Shown piece after piece: positions 6,089 through 7,138 of a DNA stretch of 7,138 nt. Numbering within the stretch: the first letter of the stretch is position 1; every line of letters starts with the position of its first letter. The stretch spans positions 1 to 7,138 of the forward strand of contig JAKAUD010000075.1 in assembly GCA_021827885.1 (NCBI GenBank), read 5' to 3'. The notes beneath the pieces were generated by a model. The model did not search any database, was not told the DNA's origin, and saw nothing but the letters and a program-made list of their open reading frames with translations. The DNA comes from Thermoplasmata archaeon (GTDB taxonomy: Archaea > Thermoplasmatota > Thermoplasmata > Thermoplasmatales > Thermoplasmataceae). The position numbers and the translations under genes were made by a program.

Positions 6089-6635
6089 TAATTTCCCTCA
6101 GAAAGGGCCAGTTCCTATCTTTTTCGGAAATCAGAGTTGGCGGAAATGGCCATTTTATTGCTAAATCTGGATCATCCCATCTGATTCCCGCTTCTCCTTT
6201 AGAGACATGTTGCCCCTCAACCAAGTAGATAACTGTTGAGTCCTCATCATCTATTCCCATAATACCATTTGCAAATCCTTTCGGAACAAACAACATTTTT
6301 TTATCTTCTGCTGAATAAGTTGCGGTTATTACTGATCCAAACGTCTTAGAGCCCTTTCTTATGTCTACGCAAGCATCAAATACTTTCCCACTAACACACC
6401 TAAATAACTTTGACTGTGCATTCGGTTCCTTCTGATAGTGCAACCCTCTGAGTGCGCCGTGTTTAGACAGTGACACGTTGTACTGTTCAAAATTTGCTGA
6501 AATACCATTCTTTGCAAACACCGCTTTATTGTATCCTTCCATGAAATAACCTCTATGATCTTCGAACGCTTCAGTATCTACCAAATAAACACCAAGACCC
6601 AAGTGTGTAAACTCGTATGGTTCCGACAATGTCAT
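6084..6635 (-). CDS. rmlC: RmlC-like dTDP-4-dehydrorhamnose 3,5-epimerase
   Basis: Cupin-fold epimerase acting on dTDP-4-keto-6-deoxy-glucose, normally inverting C3 and C5 ahead of RmlD. The 183-residue protein is full length. Motifs: EDHRGYFMEGY (25-35), ALRGLHYQ (61-68) with the catalytic His H66 and substrate-binding R63, AQSKLFRCVSGKVFD (73-87) with K76, DIRKGSKTFG (91-100), and GIRWDDPDLAIKWP (150-163) with D155 as the partner of the catalytic His. Y137 matches the first active-site Tyr. Departures: the GFAHG loop reads GFANG (N123, codon AAT at 6269-6267), and the usual YY pair six residues after Y137 reads QH (142-143). ATG 6635 is preceded by a TATA box at the leaderless distance. It is the first gene of the sugar operon and overlaps the RmlD-like gene by a GTGA. 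The family call is very strong; full 3,5-epimerase activity is less certain. Confidence 0.9.
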   Translation of the reverse strand: MTLSEPYEFTHLGLGVYLVDTEAFEDHRGYFMEGYNKAVFAKNGISANFEQYNVSLSKHGALRGLHYQKEPNAQSKLFRCVSGKVFDACVDIRKGSKTFGSVITATYSAEDKKMLFVPKGFANGIMGIDDEDSTVIYLVEGQHVSKGEAGIRWDDPDLAIKWPFPPTLISEKDRNWPFLREIR

Positions 6636-6655
6636 GTAGGAATATTAGGCATAGC

Positions 6656-6663
6656 CTATATAA
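6656..6663 (-). promoter_or_regulatory. Archaeal TATA box for the deoxysugar operon
   Basis: On the minus strand TTATATAG is centred 25 nt before the ATG at 6635, preceded by AAAAGG where a BRE would lie. There is no Shine-Dalgarno before the ATG, so a leaderless transcript starting at the ATG is likely. The box ends only about 18 bp from the presumed edge of the IS66-like element. Confidence 0.65.
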
Positions 6664-6681
6664 TAACCTTTTGAACAATTG

Positions 6682-6695
6682 TAACTGGTCAGTTA
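6682..6695. repeat. Short palindrome at the presumed IS66 end
   Basis: TAACTG (6682-6687) and CAGTTA (6690-6695) are exact reverse complements with a 2-bp spacer. It lies at the putative element terminus, between the transposase stop and the operon TATA box. It may be a transposase-binding or regulator-binding site, or chance. Confidence 0.4.
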
Positions 6696-6705
6696 GATGT
6701 GCACC

Positions 6706-7138
6706 TTAACCCGGATGTGACTCCCTACTTCCTATCATTCCAGGAACGTCCCTTATGAAGCTCTTCTTTCTGAGCCTGGTTGTGTAGAATATGGAGTGCA
6801 ATCGGGCATATGCATTCGCACCGTGATTGGATCTTGATCCGCCGGACATCTTCCTGTATATCACTGAAGGCCTGAGAGCCCTCTCAGCCCTGTTGTTTGT
6901 CGGTTCCACATTTGGATCAACAACGAAACGGAACAGCCACTCCTTCTTTCTCTTTAAGAGATTGTCAACGAACTTCCTTGAACGCAGGTGTTCATAACCG
7001 GTATCGAGGAGGAATATCAGACTGTGGTATAGCTCATCTATGTCGTCTGATGTGCCCTTCCCATTGAACGATTTCGCCTTATCGTATATCCTCTGCAACG
7101 AATCCTTTATCCTTCTTCCCTCTCCCCCGTAGAAATCC
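6706..7138 (-). CDS. IS66-family transposase, C-terminal part (5' end beyond the window)
   Basis: Cut-and-paste transposase of the DDE class. The visible 143 residues are open to the window edge; the first in-frame residues at the edge are DFYGGEGRR, so the gene continues upstream and TTG 7098 is not the real start. The signature is VEPTNNRAERALRPSVIYRK followed by MSGGSRS and a GA..YARL.SI..TT segment. This is the IS66 C-terminal core, with the Glu of NNRAER as the third catalytic acidic residue. The end, with TAA at 6708-6706, follows a charged RKKSFIRDV tail of typical length. No frameshift is seen in this part, so the copy may be intact, but its two Asp residues lie outside the window. 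It is co-directional with the sugar operon, ending 70 bp before the RmlC start, so read-through is possible. Confidence 0.85.
   Translation of the reverse strand, partial: DFYGGEGRRIKDSLQRIYDKAKSFNGKGTSDDIDELYHSLIFLLDTGYEHLRSRKFVDNLLKRKKEWLFRFVVDPNVEPTNNRAERALRPSVIYRKMSGGSRSNHGANAYARLHSIFYTTRLRKKSFIRDVPGMIGSRESHPG

Larger units (their letters stand above)
6681..7138 (-). mobile_element. 3' part of an IS66-like element (runs off the window)
   Basis: The transposase 3' end and the stretch to about 6681 look like one end of an IS66-family element. The presumed terminus begins GTAA on the plus strand, which agrees with the GTAA that starts IS66 terminal repeats. The opposite end is outside the window, so neither the terminal inverted repeat nor the expected 8-bp target duplication (candidate GAACAATT at 6673-6680) can be checked. 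The boundary is tentative. Confidence 0.4.

Noticed and set aside
1..7138. tRNA, rRNA, CRISPR array or riboswitch
   Set aside because: I saw no regularly spaced repeats, no cloverleaf-like segment and no conserved RNA motif in either strand.

Overview
The window looks like an accessory surface-polysaccharide locus from an archaeon, plausibly a member of the Thermoplasmata. This is inferred from: AT-rich TATA elements about 25 nt upstream of two start codons (the leaderless archaeal promoter geometry); Shine-Dalgarno sites in front of operon-internal genes; a remnant resembling the archaeal transposon-encoded DUF2080 family; and small degraded transposases. The genus cannot be fixed from sequence alone.

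Layout. Positions 59-627 (+) hold a decayed nucleotide-sugar epimerase/dehydratase pseudogene. It ends 3 bp from, and tail-to-tail with, a minus-strand pair of glycosyltransferases: a GT2 dolichol-phosphate-mannose-synthase-like enzyme (631-1353) and a GT4 enzyme (1389-2510) that has its own strong TATA box. Positions 2568-3034 are a transposon graveyard: the N-terminal helix-turn-helix part of an IS630-like transposase, broken by two compensating frameshifts and stops, then a fragment of a small AbrB/DUF2080-like protein containing a hairpin. Positions 3035-3212 hold nothing I can support.

The second half is one minus-strand transcription unit read from 6635 down to 3213: an RmlC-like 3,5-epimerase, an RmlD-like reductase (4-nt overlap), an extended-SDR epimerase/dehydratase (4-nt overlap, with a good Shine-Dalgarno) and, 32 bp later, a methyltransferase with a CxxC...CxxC N-terminal zinc knuckle. 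A TATA box lies 25 nt before the RmlC start. Immediately upstream is the 3' end of an IS66-like transposase that continues past the window edge, so the sugar operon abuts a mobile element.

Together these genes would convert a dTDP-4-keto-6-deoxy sugar into a modified, perhaps methylated, deoxysugar. The two glycosyltransferases could build it into a lipid-linked or surface glycan. RmlA (nucleotidyltransferase) and RmlB (4,6-dehydratase) are not in the window.

The most notable observation is that all three adjacent sugar enzymes deviate at a canonical active-site position: His to Asn in the RmlC GFAHG loop, Tyr to Leu in the RmlD YxxxK motif, and Lys to Asn in the YxxxK motif of the third enzyme. 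Frames, operon overlaps and promoter are all intact, so either the products have changed chemistry or the pathway is starting to decay.
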